A stretch of DNA of 49,623 nucleotides, from IMG/VR virus record IMGVR_UViG_3300042934_001137, positions 1 through 49,623 of that record; one strand, given 5' to 3'. The translations under genes were made by a program, and so were the position numbers. Origin of the DNA: a virus. Every line of letters starts with the position of its first letter. Positions within the stretch are counted from its first letter, which is position 1. Shown one piece after another: positions 33,771 to 41,348 of this stretch. The notes beneath the pieces were generated by a model. It worked only from the letters and a program-made list of their open reading frames with translations. It searched no databases and was not told the DNA's origin.

Positions 33771-33780
33771 CCCCCCCCCC
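33771..33780 (-). repeat. G10 homopolymer in the ribosome-binding site
   Basis: Ten consecutive C on the + strand (G on the coding strand) end five bases before the ATG of the 32668-33765 gene. Length changes by slippage would alter ribosome-site spacing. Confidence 0.75.
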
Positions 33781-33838
33781 AAGTTAAATTATTCGACACA
33801 AATTCTTTTTTCCCTTTTATTTCAATTAAAATATAAAA

Positions 33839-33861
33839 AAGCACCCAACATGTGAGTGCTT
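33839..33861 (-). terminator. terminator of the McrB-N/DUF3883 gene
   Basis: A 9-bp stem (one G-T pair) with a five-base loop is followed by TTTTTTATATTTT on the minus strand. The 33862-33999 stretch between it and the stop codon holds nothing I can call. Confidence 0.72.
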
Positions 33862-33999
33862 TCCGTTGCTGCTGCCACACAGTTTGTAGTCCCCTGCCGG
33901 CAATTCAACCTAATTATTCATAATATCATTTTACTACTTAAGACTGGACAGGGCTAGGACATAAATTTGACAATCTTTGGACATAGTAAATATACCTTT

Positions 34000-35220
34000 T
34001 TATTTTCCATCTGATGTAGTTTGAACTACACCAGAAGCTACAAACTGCTTAGGAATTAAATTTAATTTATCAGATAAGTCGCCCTCCAAAATGTACAACT
34101 TCCCAGTCAAGTGCTCCTTATCAAATTCGAAAACTCTATACAAGTAATAATTTAATTTTTTTACTTTTGAGAATTTAAGTTCTTTAGCTGAGATCATAAA
34201 AGGTGTTGATTTATCGCCAGTTGTAGTTTTTACTTCAATATATTTTTCTGTTCCATCTGTATTAAACGATAAAATATCGTAACCCGCTCCATCCCCGTTA
34301 TCCTTAGAAACATGTTTAACATTCTTCGCTAGTTTATCTAGCTTATTTGAAATTAGATATTCTCTTTCGTATTTTAGAACCATTAATTCACCAGCATAAC
34401 CCAGCTTTCTCTGATTTTTGGCCTTTTTTAAGAAATCAATATGCTTCGGATTAAAATCATTGCTAACATCTTCATTACCTGAGAAACTCAATGGTGGTCC
34501 TTCTATATTTAATTTTGATTTGTTTTCTATGTCCGGGATTGTATCATCTATATTATTTTCTTCATCAGAATCATTTAACAAACCCAAATCATAATTAATA
34601 ATTAGAGAATTGTTAGTTTTTTCTACTGAATTATCTTTAAGTTTGCCCTTTAATTCTCTATAAACACTTAATAGATTTCTCAAGTCTCCTATAAGTATCG
34701 TATCATTAGGAAGATTTGCAGTTTCATAAAATTTTCCACAAATATGTCCTAGCTCATATCCCTTAGCTAAATCAGAACTTTTACTAATACCTTTTAGGTG
34801 AATTGGATCAAACGAAAAATCTGTCAGTGTCGAAGATAAAATACTTTTCCAGCTATTTGTAACAGCCTGAATCTTCTTTTTTCCTTTTTTTGCACCATAC
34901 TTTTCCTTAAAGTATGTCCATCCTTGATTTAATGATATATATACTCCACTCATATCTCCACAAAAAAGATATACTATGTAATAACCTTGAGTTGCTGTAT
35001 TAGTTATATCCTTATCAAACAAAGCAATCCAAGGTATATCAGCCCAATTTCCTTGACCTGCAGATCCTTTGAGAATAAATCGGTTCAAATCAATACTTGC
35101 TTTGCTTTCAATATTTTGAATAGCAGTTGCTCTTATATAATCGGCTATACTATTCCCATTAAAATTAGTCGATTTTGCACTAAAGTAATTGTTTAATATA
35201 TGACTCAATGTTTGTTTCAT
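34000..35220 (-). CDS. type IV restriction-like protein: McrB N-terminal (DUF3578) plus DUF3883 nuclease-like domain
   Basis: A 406-residue protein from ATG at 35220 (GGGGAG upstream). Residues about 40-190 are a DUF3578/McrB N-terminal-type domain (GSAGQGNWADIPWIALFDKDI, GYYIVYLFCGDMSGVYISLNQGW), known in McrB-like enzymes to read modified DNA. Residues about 270-390 are a DUF3883-type PD-(D/E)xK region with E278, D315 in GYDILSF and EVK at 329-331. There is no GTPase or AAA+ domain. An extended -10 promoter (TGATATAAT at 35274-35282) lies about 55 bp upstream. Likely a stand-alone modification-dependent nuclease. Confidence 0.72.
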   Translation of the reverse strand: MKQTLSHILNNYFSAKSTNFNGNSIADYIRATAIQNIESKASIDLNRFILKGSAGQGNWADIPWIALFDKDITNTATQGYYIVYLFCGDMSGVYISLNQGWTYFKEKYGAKKGKKKIQAVTNSWKSILSSTLTDFSFDPIHLKGISKSSDLAKGYELGHICGKFYETANLPNDTILIGDLRNLLSVYRELKGKLKDNSVEKTNNSLIINYDLGLLNDSDEENNIDDTIPDIENKSKLNIEGPPLSFSGNEDVSNDFNPKHIDFLKKAKNQRKLGYAGELMVLKYEREYLISNKLDKLAKNVKHVSKDNGDGAGYDILSFNTDGTEKYIEVKTTTGDKSTPFMISAKELKFSKVKKLNYYLYRVFEFDKEHLTGKLYILEGDLSDKLNLIPKQFVASGVVQTTSDGK

Positions 35221-35464
35221 AAAACTACTCCCCATTTTCATCCTTTAAAATAACAATCAGCTTTCTTATGGTAATTATATCATATTATCACATACATAAA
35301 GGTGTTTTATATTAACTTTCATTATTATTAATTTAGGTTGTAAATTAACATTTATAGGCTCATCTCTAATTTAATACTAAACTTGGCAGATCTGGGCATC
35401 ATCTTGCACTCTTCAGAATATATATCTTCGAATTACTACATAATATTACATTTTTAGAATAAAA

Positions 35465-35493
35465 TTGACTGGCAATATTTTTCTATATATAAT
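35465..35493 (+). promoter_or_regulatory. promoter of the zinc-ribbon gene
   Basis: TTGACT and TATAAT with a 17-bp spacer lie 27 bp before the ATG at 35520. The rest of the 35242-35464 gap has no gene; its left end carries the divergent promoter of the restriction-like gene. Confidence 0.75.
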
Positions 35494-35519
35494 TATTTTA
35501 TATAGAAGGGGTGATATAG

Positions 35520-35816
35520 ATGGCTTTAATTTCATGTCCTGAATGTGGCCGTTCAGTAAGCGATCAGGCTGATTCATGTCCCCAGTGTGGACGACCTGTT
35601 GGAAAGTCCAAAAATGTATATATTACTAATGCGAAAAAAGGTAAAGGTAAAAAATTAATTGGGGGGCTTTTGTTGATTCTATCCACTATTATGAGTGCTG
35701 CTAATACCGGTGCTAGTACTAGTTCAGGTCTATCGGCTTTTATTGGACTTATGTTTATTGCTGGAATTATTTTATTAATTTATGGAAAGATAGAACATTG
35801 GTGGCATTGGAGATAA
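35520..35816 (+). CDS. zinc-ribbon membrane protein (rightward accessory gene)
   Basis: A 98-residue protein with an N-terminal zinc ribbon (CPECG...CPQCG, cysteines at 6, 9, 20, 23), a lysine-rich linker and two hydrophobic segments (about 46-60 and 68-88). GAAGGGGTGAT precedes the ATG. It has its own promoter and terminator and reads against all neighbours, so it is probably expressed in the lysogen. Zinc-ribbon/TM proteins of this kind are common and of unknown function. Confidence 0.75.
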   Translation: MALISCPECGRSVSDQADSCPQCGRPVGKSKNVYITNAKKGKGKKLIGGLLLILSTIMSAANTGASTSSGLSAFIGLMFIAGIILLIYGKIEHWWHWR

Positions 35817-35830
35817 CTTTGACTACAGTA

Positions 35831-35856
35831 AAAAGAGACAACTTAATGTCTCTTTT
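35831..35856. terminator. bidirectional terminator
   Basis: A perfect 10-bp stem, AAAAGAGACA/TGTCTCTTTT, with a six-base loop and T-runs on both strands. It ends both the rightward zinc-ribbon gene and the leftward late-regulator transcript. Confidence 0.85.
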
Positions 35857-35859
35857 TTA

Positions 35860-36375
35860 TTAACTATATTTCACTCCATCAATTCCAAAAAGTAAAATGC
35901 TTAACTCATCAATCATCTCATTTATCCATCTTCTTGCTGTTCTCTCATTACAATTCAATCTCTCTGATATTACCTCATAAGTAATTTCATCTATATAGAA
36001 GTTTTTAAGCGCTTGATATTTTTCTAGTGAGCACAGCTTAACTTGTTTTTCCTTAAGTATTTCTAGTGCCATATCAATATGAGCTATCATAATCAGAGTC
36101 TTACTTTTACTTCTCTTTATTGAAAGTATATATAATTCATCTCTTTTAATATCCCCTAAATCTATTAAATCACTCTCAAGTTGAGTTACATCTGCAATTG
36201 CATTTTCAACATGCTGCTTCAAATCATTATAGTGAGCTAATAGTAATTTAGTATTATGAAACACTTTCTTCCTTTGCTCCTGTCTTTTCTCCTTATCAAA
36301 TTCCTTAATAGCTTCCTTAGCACTTTCTTTAGCTGCCTTACTTATAGTTTCCTCTATACTCATTTTAGCCTTCAT
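35860..36375 (-). CDS. late-gene regulator, ArpU/sigma-region-4-like
   Basis: A 171-residue protein. The N-terminal half is a charged coiled coil (ETISKAAKESAKEAIKEFDKEKRQEQRKK). The C-terminal YEVISERLNCNERTARRWINEMIDELSILLFG is a sigma-70 region-4-like helix-turn-helix, as in ArpU/RinA-type phage regulators that switch on packaging and structural genes. It is last in the early operon, and the late genes start across the accessory island. Its ATG overlaps the preceding stop. Confidence 0.72.
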   Translation of the reverse strand: MKAKMSIEETISKAAKESAKEAIKEFDKEKRQEQRKKVFHNTKLLLAHYNDLKQHVENAIADVTQLESDLIDLGDIKRDELYILSIKRSKSKTLIMIAHIDMALEILKEKQVKLCSLEKYQALKNFYIDEITYEVISERLNCNERTARRWINEMIDELSILLFGIDGVKYS

Positions 36376-36716
36376 TCCTTACTCTCCTTTGTTACCCTAA
36401 TGTTTTGTTCTGATTTAAAGCTATCAATAAACTTTTGAGACATAGCAATCACCTGAATTGCTTCTGTAGCAACTAATTTTGCATACTGATTCAACATCAG
36501 TATTGATTCCTCTGGGTATTCATCACGTCTTGTAGCTCCCCAGACACTTTTCAACCTTCGTTCAACTCTATCTAACTCTTCTCTTGTTTCCCAAACTTCC
36601 TCAAGCATAACAGCATAACCTTCATGCATAGAATTAAATTTAATACCGTTCTCTATATTTGCTCTCTCCAACTCCAAGGTTGAAAGTATTTCTACACCTG
36701 CTAATATTTCTCTCAA
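36372..36716 (-). CDS. hypothetical early phage protein
   Basis: A 114-residue helical protein from TTG at 36716 (GGAGG eight bases before). GIKFNSMHEGYAVMLEEVWETREELDRVERRLKSVW resembles small phage proteins with a MazG-like helical layout, but I see no E-x-x-E-x-x-D-type metal site. It is co-transcribed with the HNHc-like protein and the late regulator. No firm family. Confidence 0.65.
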   Translation of the reverse strand: MREILAGVEILSTLELERANIENGIKFNSMHEGYAVMLEEVWETREELDRVERRLKSVWGATRRDEYPEESILMLNQYAKLVATEAIQVIAMSQKFIDSFKSEQNIRVTKESKE

Positions 36717-36719
36717 CTT

Positions 36720-37310
36720 CTATTCCTCCTTAACTTTTATTCCATATACTTTATACAGTTTTTTAATCTCTATAAGCCCTTTAATCTTAGCCTCATCATG
36801 ATGCTTATTACAGAGGCTTATCTTGTTACTATTGCTTAAGCTATATACGACTCCTAGCTTTCCACAGACACAACAAAGCGATTTTTTTATGCAAATGTAT
36901 AAATACTTGTCTATATCGTCTGTGTGCTCAATAGCTGCCTCTGATAACGGTATATCATTATCAATACAGAAGTCTATCAAGTAGCTTATAAACTCTCTGG
37001 CGATTTCTATGTTGCAATCTGATAAGCTGAAAGGTTCTATCCCTGTCTCATAACAGAAAGCCAGCGTTAATAAGTGTCTTGCATACTCTGCATCATAGCC
37101 TGTATAGAGTGAGAAGTCTTTTATTGTAGCAAATATTTTCTTGCGCTGCTCTGCTGTAATTAACTTACCATCGTCTAGTCTTAGTTCTCCCTGAAGTTTT
37201 CCATTAGTTGAATATCTTAGTATTTCCTTCTTAGTTGCGGTTGTGGCAACCTGGAGGATTGTCTTATTATTAAGCTCTTTTATTTCTAACACTTGTATAG
37301 ACTGCAACAT
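36720..37310 (-). CDS. putative HNHc nuclease (HNHc_6-type) early phage protein
   Basis: A 196-residue protein. The first 100 residues (TILQVATTATKKEILRYSTNGKLQGELRLDDGKLITAEQRKKIFATIKDF) match proteins placed next to recombination genes in Firmicutes phages; the C-terminal CCVCGKLG...LCNKHHDEAKIKG is a zinc-bound HNH-like site. It may process recombination intermediates along with RecU. Confidence 0.72.
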   Translation of the reverse strand: MLQSIQVLEIKELNNKTILQVATTATKKEILRYSTNGKLQGELRLDDGKLITAEQRKKIFATIKDFSLYTGYDAEYARHLLTLAFCYETGIEPFSLSDCNIEIAREFISYLIDFCIDNDIPLSEAAIEHTDDIDKYLYICIKKSLCCVCGKLGVVYSLSNSNKISLCNKHHDEAKIKGLIEIKKLYKVYGIKVKEE

Positions 37311-37350
37311 TTGTTTCAGTTTATCAGCTCCTTCGTTTTATAAATAAAAA

Positions 37351-37382
37351 TACCGTAAAATTCATTTCTGAATAATACGGTA
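37351..37382 (-). terminator. terminator of boxA cassette 1
   Basis: On the minus strand TACCGTATTATTCA-GAAA-TGAATTTTACGGTA folds into a long hairpin (7-bp outer stem, a two-base mismatch, and an inner stem with a GAAA loop), followed by TTTTTATTT. Its 5' arm is complementary over 16 bases to the boxA-linked sequence upstream of the same gene (38410-38425). Confidence 0.78.
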
Positions 37383-37402
37383 TTTTATAAAGTTATTTAT
37401 TT

Positions 37403-38293
37403 TTATAAGTCTAGATAAAAATACAGCCATCCATATTTTTTAGAAAAATCTATCTGATTTTTAATATCTTTTGCGGACAGATACAAAGCATATGGGTTGG
37501 GTATTGGTAAAGGTATATTACTGGCTATTCCGTTAATAGATGATTTTATAGGGGCTGGTTTCAATAACTTCACAAACTCTATCATATCTTTTCTTGATAT
37601 TTCTTCAATAATTTCTCCTACAACCTTAGAATCATTCTGATTTAAAAAATCATTTAGAGATTTCATCTTCAGTCTAAAACTTTTCAAATAATGATGATTT
37701 CTAAGCTCAATTACTTTGTCCCATGAAAACTCGTCAATATCAGGTATTTTAAAGTTAATAATGTTGCTAAATAATTCATAGCCTTGATCCTGAAATGAAC
37801 ATTTAAACATTTTTTCCAATACAAGTTTTTCTCCTAGATTAGGAATTAGAAAAACATCTTGTGATTTTCTCAGCTCAGTCCAAGTCTCAATACCACTTAT
37901 AATTCCTGACATCGCAAATAAATCATCTCCAGGTAATCCAAAATTATATTCGTGTTGCAATTTATCATCAACAATTTGCTTGGTAGCCAACAATAACCTT
38001 TTATCCTCGGTCTTTTCAGGAGAATAAAAATAGTATTTCCAAGTGTCTAAATAGTTATTTAATGGAATAATAACTTTATTTAATTCTTGGATTGTGTCAT
38101 GACTTAACTCTTTAATTAAACCAAAATCTTCTATCTCTTCTTTTAAAATTTCTTTACTTTCATTTAATCCAGGGATTGTTTGAATTATTATATCATCAAA
38201 CCAAAGTGTAGCAATTTTACTACTTTGTGTAGAAAAATAAAAGTTATCTAATTGAAAACTATTTGCTGAAAAATATGCTTTTGTTCCACTCAT
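37403..38293 (-). CDS. accessory protein of boxA cassette 1
   Basis: A 296-residue soluble protein from ATG at 38293 (GGAGGG five bases before; longer starts lack a site). It begins MSGTKAYFSANSFQLDNFYF and is rich in Asn, Asp, Phe and Ile. No motif recognised. Its private promoter, terminator and location among tightly overlapped replication genes show it is an inserted gene, probably expressed by the lysogen. Defence or exclusion is a guess from context only. Confidence 0.7.
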   Translation of the reverse strand: MSGTKAYFSANSFQLDNFYFSTQSSKIATLWFDDIIIQTIPGLNESKEILKEEIEDFGLIKELSHDTIQELNKVIIPLNNYLDTWKYYFYSPEKTEDKRLLLATKQIVDDKLQHEYNFGLPGDDLFAMSGIISGIETWTELRKSQDVFLIPNLGEKLVLEKMFKCSFQDQGYELFSNIINFKIPDIDEFSWDKVIELRNHHYLKSFRLKMKSLNDFLNQNDSKVVGEIIEEISRKDMIEFVKLLKPAPIKSSINGIASNIPLPIPNPYALYLSAKDIKNQIDFSKKYGWLYFYLDL

Positions 38294-38347
38294 AAGACCC
38301 TCCATATTATATGGTATCATCAACCAAATTAGTTAACTATTATAAAA

Positions 38348-38370
38348 ATTATACCATACCTCAGGATTTT
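38348..38370 (-). promoter_or_regulatory. extended -10 promoter of cassette 1
   Basis: TATGGTATAAT has a perfect extended -10 (TGnTATAAT, -10 at 38348-38353), and TATGGTAT forms an inverted repeat with ATACCATA downstream, a possible operator. The -35 is weak. Confidence 0.55.
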
Positions 38371-38411
38371 ATATAATATATTAAGCCTATTCTAAGAATC
38401 ATTTTATTCAA

Positions 38412-38439
38412 TACCGTATTATTCAGTTTTCAAAGAACA
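38412..38439 (-). promoter_or_regulatory. boxA-like antitermination element upstream of cassette 1
   Basis: On the minus strand TGTTCTTTGAAAACT (38425-38439) matches the boxA sequence of Gram-positive rRNA leaders and spacers, followed at once by GAATAATACGGTA. It begins 11 bp after the stop of the 38450-38617 gene, within the early transcript. Confidence 0.65.
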
Positions 38440-38449
38440 TATACTTTAG

Positions 38450-38617
38450 TCAGATAACCACACAATCACTTTTAAGTATGTGGCTACCTTCCGTTTTCTT
38501 ATCCTTAACCTTTACTAAGTAATCCTTGTCTAACTCTTTAACTACATCCAAGACCTTGCCTATAGATCTATTCCACCATGCCCCTTCCTTGGAGCACTTA
38601 ATTACAATTATTTTCAC
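38450..38617 (-). CDS. 55-residue early phage protein
   Basis: From GTG at 38617, with GGAGGG five bases upstream; an overlapping ATG would stop at once. MKIIVIKCSKEGAWWNRSIG, then a KVKDKKTEGSHILKSDCVVI end, suggests a small beta-barrel (SH3/KOW-like). It lies between the 38628 gene and the boxA element. No known family. Confidence 0.65.
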   Translation of the reverse strand: MKIIVIKCSKEGAWWNRSIGKVLDVVKELDKDYLVKVKDKKTEGSHILKSDCVVI

Positions 38618-38627
38618 GTCATCCCTC

Positions 38628-39419
38628 CTAAGCGCATTTTATTAATCTTGTTACCCGGCTTCTATGTATTGCAGTTTCTCTTGTATTATTATCAAAAGAG
38701 ATATTAAGAGTCTCATTACCTGATCCGTATATATGAACAATTTCACCTTGTATTAATCTTTGGCCATGCTGAGCCTCGATAAAATCTCCAAGCTTTATAG
38801 CCTTTTGAATATCTTCAATGTTTGCTTCTACTGTACGATCCTGTCTATCCACTTCATCATTTTCATACACAGCTCTGCAGCCCTGGTATTCTAAAGTCCA
38901 TCCTATTGGATTGATGCTTATCACTTTATCAGGAAGCTGAACCTGAATTCTATCATCAGCTTTTCGCCTTATAACAATTCCCTCAGGATTTTCTTTAAGT
39001 ACTTCTTTAAGCTTCTCCTCCTGCATGTTATTAATAACGCTTTGGAAAAATTTATAATAAATTATCCTATCCATAAGAAGCACAGGCAGTTTCTTCCCTG
39101 AAGTAAATTCTTCTTTTCCTTGTTTATTTATATAGATAGTCTTATATCCTTCTTCATTAAACAGCTCTATCCCGATGCCTCCACCACAGTAATGGATTAT
39201 CCTTTCTAAGTTATTAAAGCCCTTATACTTGTCTATAACCTTTCCCTGCTTCTCTGTGTACGAATTGCCTATTTCCGTTACTTTTTGTTCAGTTTTTATG
39301 AACGAAACTGGCTTTTCTGTGACTTTCTTATGCTTTTCCGTCATTTCTATATCCCAAAACGTAATCTGGCCAGGAAGCATATATTCATGCTTATTGCTAT
39401 TACTCTTTTTACTTTTCAT
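38628..39419 (-). CDS. hypothetical early phage protein
   Basis: A 263-residue protein from ATG at 39419 (AAGGAG nine bases before). The N-terminus is low-complexity, with repeats of TEKxxKVTE (residues about 27-60), followed by a mixed domain ending in a beta-barrel-like region (GDFIEAQHGQRLIQGEIVHIYGSGNETLNISFDNNTRE). It lies next to RecU, which suggests a replication/recombination role. Confidence 0.6.
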   Translation of the reverse strand: MKSKKSNSNKHEYMLPGQITFWDIEMTEKHKKVTEKPVSFIKTEQKVTEIGNSYTEKQGKVIDKYKGFNNLERIIHYCGGGIGIELFNEEGYKTIYINKQGKEEFTSGKKLPVLLMDRIIYYKFFQSVINNMQEEKLKEVLKENPEGIVIRRKADDRIQVQLPDKVISINPIGWTLEYQGCRAVYENDEVDRQDRTVEANIEDIQKAIKLGDFIEAQHGQRLIQGEIVHIYGSGNETLNISFDNNTRETAIHRSRVTRLIKCA

Positions 39420-39436
39420 GAATAACAACTCCTTTC

Positions 39437-39913
39437 TTATAATTTATCTATAAGTATAGGTCCTAAATCATATCTGTATCTTACTCTCTTTTTCTCTGAT
39501 GGGATTTCTGTCCCATGCTCTATGCACCACTTAATAGGAATTGATTTTCTAGAAGTATTCTCTATAAAGTCTTTTAATGAAGAAGCTTCAACAGCATAGG
39601 TGCTTTGTATATCCTTAAAGTTAATCAGGAAGTATGGCTTTATTTTTTTATGACTAACTTTGGACATATCTTCTATTTGATTTTTCCTTATGCAGCTTAT
39701 AGGAAAGTTTGTCCCTGTATGAGATTTAAGCTCTAACAACAGCAACAAATCTCTTGCCATCACTATAAAGTCACATATATTACTTGAAGTAAATCTAGTA
39801 TTATCTCCACCTTGCCAGGTGCCAGCACTATCTCTTAGTCTATATACCCAACACCATTCAGGAAGAGATTTCTTTATATCTTCCTCAAACCTCTTTCCGG
39901 AATTACTTGGCAT
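39437..39913 (-). CDS. RecU-like Holliday junction resolvase
   Basis: A 158-residue protein. SGKRFEEDIKKSLPEWCWVYRLRD and FTSSNICDFIVMARDLLLLLELKSHTGTNFPI are RecU hallmarks; D48, E61 and K63 give the nuclease D-ExK core. It resolves recombination junctions made with the ERF protein. The gene overlaps the end of the HNH gene by 11 bp. Confidence 0.87.
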   Translation of the reverse strand: MPSNSGKRFEEDIKKSLPEWCWVYRLRDSAGTWQGGDNTRFTSSNICDFIVMARDLLLLLELKSHTGTNFPISCIRKNQIEDMSKVSHKKIKPYFLINFKDIQSTYAVEASSLKDFIENTSRKSIPIKWCIEHGTEIPSEKKRVRYRYDLGPILIDKL

Positions 39914-40268
39914 AAATCTTTCCTCCCATACACCTCATGACAATATCAATCCTAGAAAATCCTTTATCACCATTTGGATTTAACCTTTTTATGAACTTAT
40001 ATATACCTAGATCAGTTAAACCTAGAATTTCTTTAATCTCTGATGCTTTATAATAGTTTTGAGCGAAAGCTTTAAATAGCTGTGCTTGTAACTCAAGCTT
40101 GTACTTCATATCGGTGTCCCTATTTAGATGTGGCCCTTCATTTCCTTTGTGATGATCTATGCATAAAGACTTTTTATTTAGCTCTACATTAACCATATAA
40201 GAAGCTTTTGACCTAAAAACTATATGATGTTCCTCCGCTACCCTACCGCATATTTCACAATATTTCAT
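39903..40268 (-). CDS. HNH-type zinc protein with C-terminal helix-turn-helix
   Basis: A 121-residue protein. CEICG near the N-terminus, followed by EEHHIVFRS and CIDHH, is a compact HNH/zinc site; residues about 75-121 (KASEIKEILGLTDLGIYKFIKRLNP) look like a helix-turn-helix. It may cut DNA or bind it next to RecU action. It is translated from GAAGGAAGATG. Confidence 0.7.
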   Translation of the reverse strand: MKYCEICGRVAEEHHIVFRSKASYMVNVELNKKSLCIDHHKGNEGPHLNRDTDMKYKLELQAQLFKAFAQNYYKASEIKEILGLTDLGIYKFIKRLNPNGDKGFSRIDIVMRCMGGKIYAK

Positions 40269-40355
40269 TTAATCATCTTCCTTCATTTGATTTTCACTTG
40301 ATAAATTCAAGGTAAAACTATAGCCTTACGCCGTCCTAATCTTGAATTGCGACGT

Positions 40356-40391
40356 AAAAAAACCGCACTATCCATCTTTTGAATAATACGG
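40356..40391 (-). terminator. terminator of boxA cassette 2
   Basis: On the minus strand CCGTATTATTCA-loop-TGGATAGTGCGG pairs over 12 positions (three G-T) and ends in TTTTTTT. The 5' arm is complementary to the sequence beside the second boxA element (41046-41057). Confidence 0.82.
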
Positions 40392-40407
40392 CACCGAAAA
40401 ATACTAT

Positions 40408-40953
40408 TTAATTATAACTATAGAATGAACTAATTGCTTCCGACAGCTCTCTTTGTTCATTCTCAACCCTTTGCTGTTCAATATTGATTTCTGTAAGTCT
40501 AATGCTTGTTTCCTCTGCTGTTAAAAGCTCTTCTGGAACATACTTGTTTAAATTTCCACTTTCATCCCTACAAATTATTTCTGACTTTAGAATTTTGATT
40601 ACTACCATTTTTTTAGGCTTTTTCGAAGTTTTTTCTATTTTTAATATAACAATATCACCTTGCTGAAATTTGCTTATATTTTTATTAGAAGGATTCAATG
40701 CTTCTTCATAATCTCTCTTTAAAGTAGTGTACTTTTTAAACAATATAATTATGTTAATAATAGTCACTAATAAGATGATTATAAATAAAATGACAATAGG
40801 CAATCTTATTTTAAGTTCAACAGAATTTATCTGTTGAATAAAACTTGGCAAAACAGCAATAAATACAGTTATAACAGATGCAATTACAGATTTCACATTA
40901 TCTTTCATATAATCCCAAACAGATTCTTTTAATAAAGCACCAAACTTCTTCAT
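40408..40953 (-). CDS. membrane protein of boxA cassette 2
   Basis: A 181-residue protein with an amphipathic N-terminus, two hydrophobic helices (about 22-40 and 52-72), then a cytoplasmic beta/helical part (FQQGDIVILKIEKTSKKPKKMVVIKILKSEIICRDESG) and a C-terminal coiled coil. GAGG precedes the ATG. It has its own promoter and terminator, and is inserted between early genes. Superinfection exclusion or another lysogeny function is possible. Confidence 0.68.
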   Translation of the reverse strand: MKKFGALLKESVWDYMKDNVKSVIASVITVFIAVLPSFIQQINSVELKIRLPIVILFIIILLVTIINIIILFKKYTTLKRDYEEALNPSNKNISKFQQGDIVILKIEKTSKKPKKMVVIKILKSEIICRDESGNLNKYVPEELLTAEETSIRLTEINIEQQRVENEQRELSEAISSFYSYN

Positions 40954-40980
40954 AACATACCTCGCAACACAATAATTTAA

Positions 40981-41021
40981 TTTATACTTCCTTATATTTA
41001 GTATATCAAACTATATAGTTT
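40981..41021 (-). promoter_or_regulatory. promoter and palindrome of cassette 2
   Basis: TTGATA (41004-41009) and TATAAA (40981-40986) are 17 bp apart. AAACTATATAGTTT (41008-41021), a 14-bp palindrome, overlaps the upstream side of the -35 and could be an operator. Confidence 0.55.
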
Positions 41022-41043
41022 TGAGATAGAAATATTGTTAAGT

Positions 41044-41071
41044 TACCGTATTATTCAATTTTCAAAGAGCA
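41044..41071 (-). promoter_or_regulatory. boxA-like antitermination element upstream of cassette 2
   Basis: On the minus strand TGCTCTTTGAAAATTG (41056-41071) is a boxA-like sequence (the TGCTCTTT form as in enterobacterial boxA) followed by AATAATACGGTA, the same arrangement as at 38412-38439. Confidence 0.65.
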
Positions 41072-41112
41072 TTATCAGAAATATCAGTTTCTATAGTTAC
41101 TTCGCTTAATGT

Positions 41113-41220
41113 TCATATTCCATCACATTTCTTAATTTTTATTCCAGTAAGACTAAGATTGAATAACTGTTTCTTAATTTCATCTATACCACTTTTCCAG
41201 CCTTGTCCACATTTATACTT
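41113..41220 (-). pseudogene. fragment of a small early phage gene
   Basis: KYKCGQGWKSGIDEIKKQLFNLSLTGIKIKKCDGI can be read without a start codon. The CGxGW...IDEIKKQL pattern recalls a phage protein family that normally continues with a conserved KEKFGGL region, absent here. It ends 42 bp from the second boxA element, so it may have been cut when cassette 2 was inserted. Confidence 0.35.
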
Positions 41221-41221
41221 T

Positions 41222-41347
41222 CTACTCTAAAACTAAATGTCTTGCGATTCTCTCAAGCTTCTTCATTGCTTTTAGGTTTTGAATTATAACTGCATACGCT
41301 GCCACCAGCAATGCTAGTAAAATAATGATTATTATATTTTTTAACAT
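41222..41347 (-). CDS. 41-residue single-TM protein
   Basis: MLKNIIIIILLALLVAAYAVII is a membrane helix, then a short basic tail (KAMKKLERIARHLVLE). AAGGTGG lies five bases before the ATG, and the gene follows the DnaD-like gene without a real gap. Small membrane proteins of this type are frequent in early phage operons. Function unknown. Confidence 0.55.
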   Translation of the reverse strand: MLKNIIIIILLALLVAAYAVIIQNLKAMKKLERIARHLVLE

Positions 41348-41348
41348 G

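Noticed and set aside
33862-33999. Possible small gene between terminator and McrB-N-like gene
   Set aside because: No open frame with a credible start and ribosome site; left as non-coding.
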